DNA of 5,209 nucleotides, taken from Chitinophagaceae bacterium. Its GTDB lineage: Bacteria > Bacteroidota > Bacteroidia > Chitinophagales > Chitinophagaceae. Position 1 is the first letter of the stretch. Every line of letters begins with the position of its first letter. The stretch covers positions 1 to 5,209 of the forward strand of contig CANGEZ010000177.1 of assembly GCA_947452875.1 (NCBI GenBank), read 5' to 3'. The translations under genes and the position numbers were made by a program. Of the stretch, positions 4,778 to 5,209 are shown one piece after another. The notes beneath the pieces are model-generated. The model saw only the letters and a list, made by a program, of their open reading frames with translations, did no database searches and was not told the origin of the DNA.

Positions 4778-5209
4778 CTACTTCCCAAAATTCTGAATAT
4801 TCGTACCAAATATCTTTACCGCAATAGCAAGCAATATTACACCAAAGAATTTTCTCACTACAATCAATCCGCTGGGGCCTAATACATTGCCAATCCATTT
4901 CAAAGAATGTAAAACAATATAAATCACAATCAGATTGATGAGTATGGCGATGAAAATATTAATGTCTTGGTAATTAGCTTTTAACGACATGATTGTAGTT
5001 AATGTACCCGAACCAGCAATTAATGGAAATGCAATAGGCACTACGCTTCCGCTATGTGGGTTGTTATCTGGTTTAAAAAATTCAATCCCTAAAATCATTT
5101 CCAATCCAATGACAAAAATTACAATGGAACCTGCAACAGCAAATGACTTTACATCTAAACCAAGAAGATTCAAGAACTCTTTTCCGATTAATAAAAACAA
5201 CACCATTAA
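4778..5209 (-). CDS. MarC-family (UPF0056) integral membrane protein, 5' end outside the window
   Basis: The reading frame is open to the window edge (the codon before the first internal Met is Leu), so about 143 C-terminal residues are visible of a family usually near 200 residues. An N-terminal portion of roughly 50-60 residues is missing. The ATG at 5204-5206 is therefore internal, not the start. Counting from it, hydrophobic segments lie at about 23-45, 53-74, 83-101 and 112-133. The family signature region reads VVPIAFPLIAGSGTLTTIM (55-73), with GSG where many relatives have GPG, and the C-terminal helix begins RKFFGVILLAIAV. The family is inner-membrane and of unsettled function; the antibiotic-resistance role once implied by the name was not upheld for the E. 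coli protein. The gene is upstream of the tRNA on the same strand, and no functional link to the two-component pair is evident. Confidence 0.9.
   Translation of the reverse strand, partial: LMVLFLLIGKEFLNLLGLDVKSFAVAGSIVIFVIGLEMILGIEFFKPDNNPHSGSVVPIAFPLIAGSGTLTTIMSLKANYQDINIFIAILINLIVIYIVLHSLKWIGNVLGPSGLIVVRKFFGVILLAIAVKIFGTNIQNFGK

Noticed and set aside
4569..4796. Plus-strand frame of 75 codons starting MASPRIELGF across the tRNA
   Set aside because: It is the familiar translation of the antisense of a tRNA gene, running on into the microrepeat region. The tRNA fold explains the sequence fully.
4674..4898. Minus-strand frame of 74 codons overlapping the end of the MarC gene
   Set aside because: It overlaps the well-supported MarC frame and then runs through repeat sequence. 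Its Trp/Cys-rich composition is typical of a non-coding frame.
1..5209. A new defence or biosynthetic system
   Set aside because: The only genes are a standard two-component pair, a tRNA and a MarC-family membrane protein; nothing in the gene content points to a novel multi-gene system.

Overview
The window looks like an AT-rich chromosomal stretch from a member of the Bacteroidetes (Bacteroidota). The evidence is the codon and amino-acid style (Lys/Asn/Ile-rich proteins), starts without recognisable Shine-Dalgarno sequences, a tRNA gene with no encoded CCA, and intergenic gaps filled with degenerate short-word repeats of a kind common in that phylum. The phylum assignment is an inference; no marker gene is present.

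Every gene I can support lies on the minus strand, so the window reads right to left. At the right edge (4778-5209) is the C-terminal three quarters of a MarC-family (UPF0056) integral membrane protein whose start lies outside the window. A repeat-built inverted repeat ending in T8 on the minus strand (4643-4763) follows, then a tRNA-Arg(CCG) gene (4570-4641). Next comes a 352-base gap with no gene (4218-4569) that holds a G-rich low-complexity tract with quadruplex potential. A strong hairpin terminator (4192-4217) closes that part.

The main content is a two-gene operon, 4124 to 631. The first gene encodes a membrane-bound sensor histidine kinase: TM, CHASE3 periplasmic domain, TM, four PAS domains, HisKA_3 dimerisation/phosphoacceptor domain and HATPase. 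The second begins 11 bases after the kinase stop and encodes a NarL/FixJ-type response regulator (receiver plus LuxR-type HTH). Together they should form one phosphorelay: an extracytoplasmic or intracellular cue changes kinase activity, His760 phosphorylates Asp54 of the regulator, and the regulator binds DNA. Neither the signal nor the target genes can be read from this window.

Downstream of the operon (1-630) there is no gene. This gap holds a 25-bp tandem repeat touching the regulator's stop codon, a TTGTTTG microrepeat, a minus-strand hairpin terminator, a probably bidirectional terminator, and two diverged copies of a long degenerate repeat. I see no CRISPR array, transposase, integrase, toxin-antitoxin pair or defence cassette. 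The genes are ordinary members of known families. The less explained material is the intergenic repeat content, where each gap carries its own set of repeated words.
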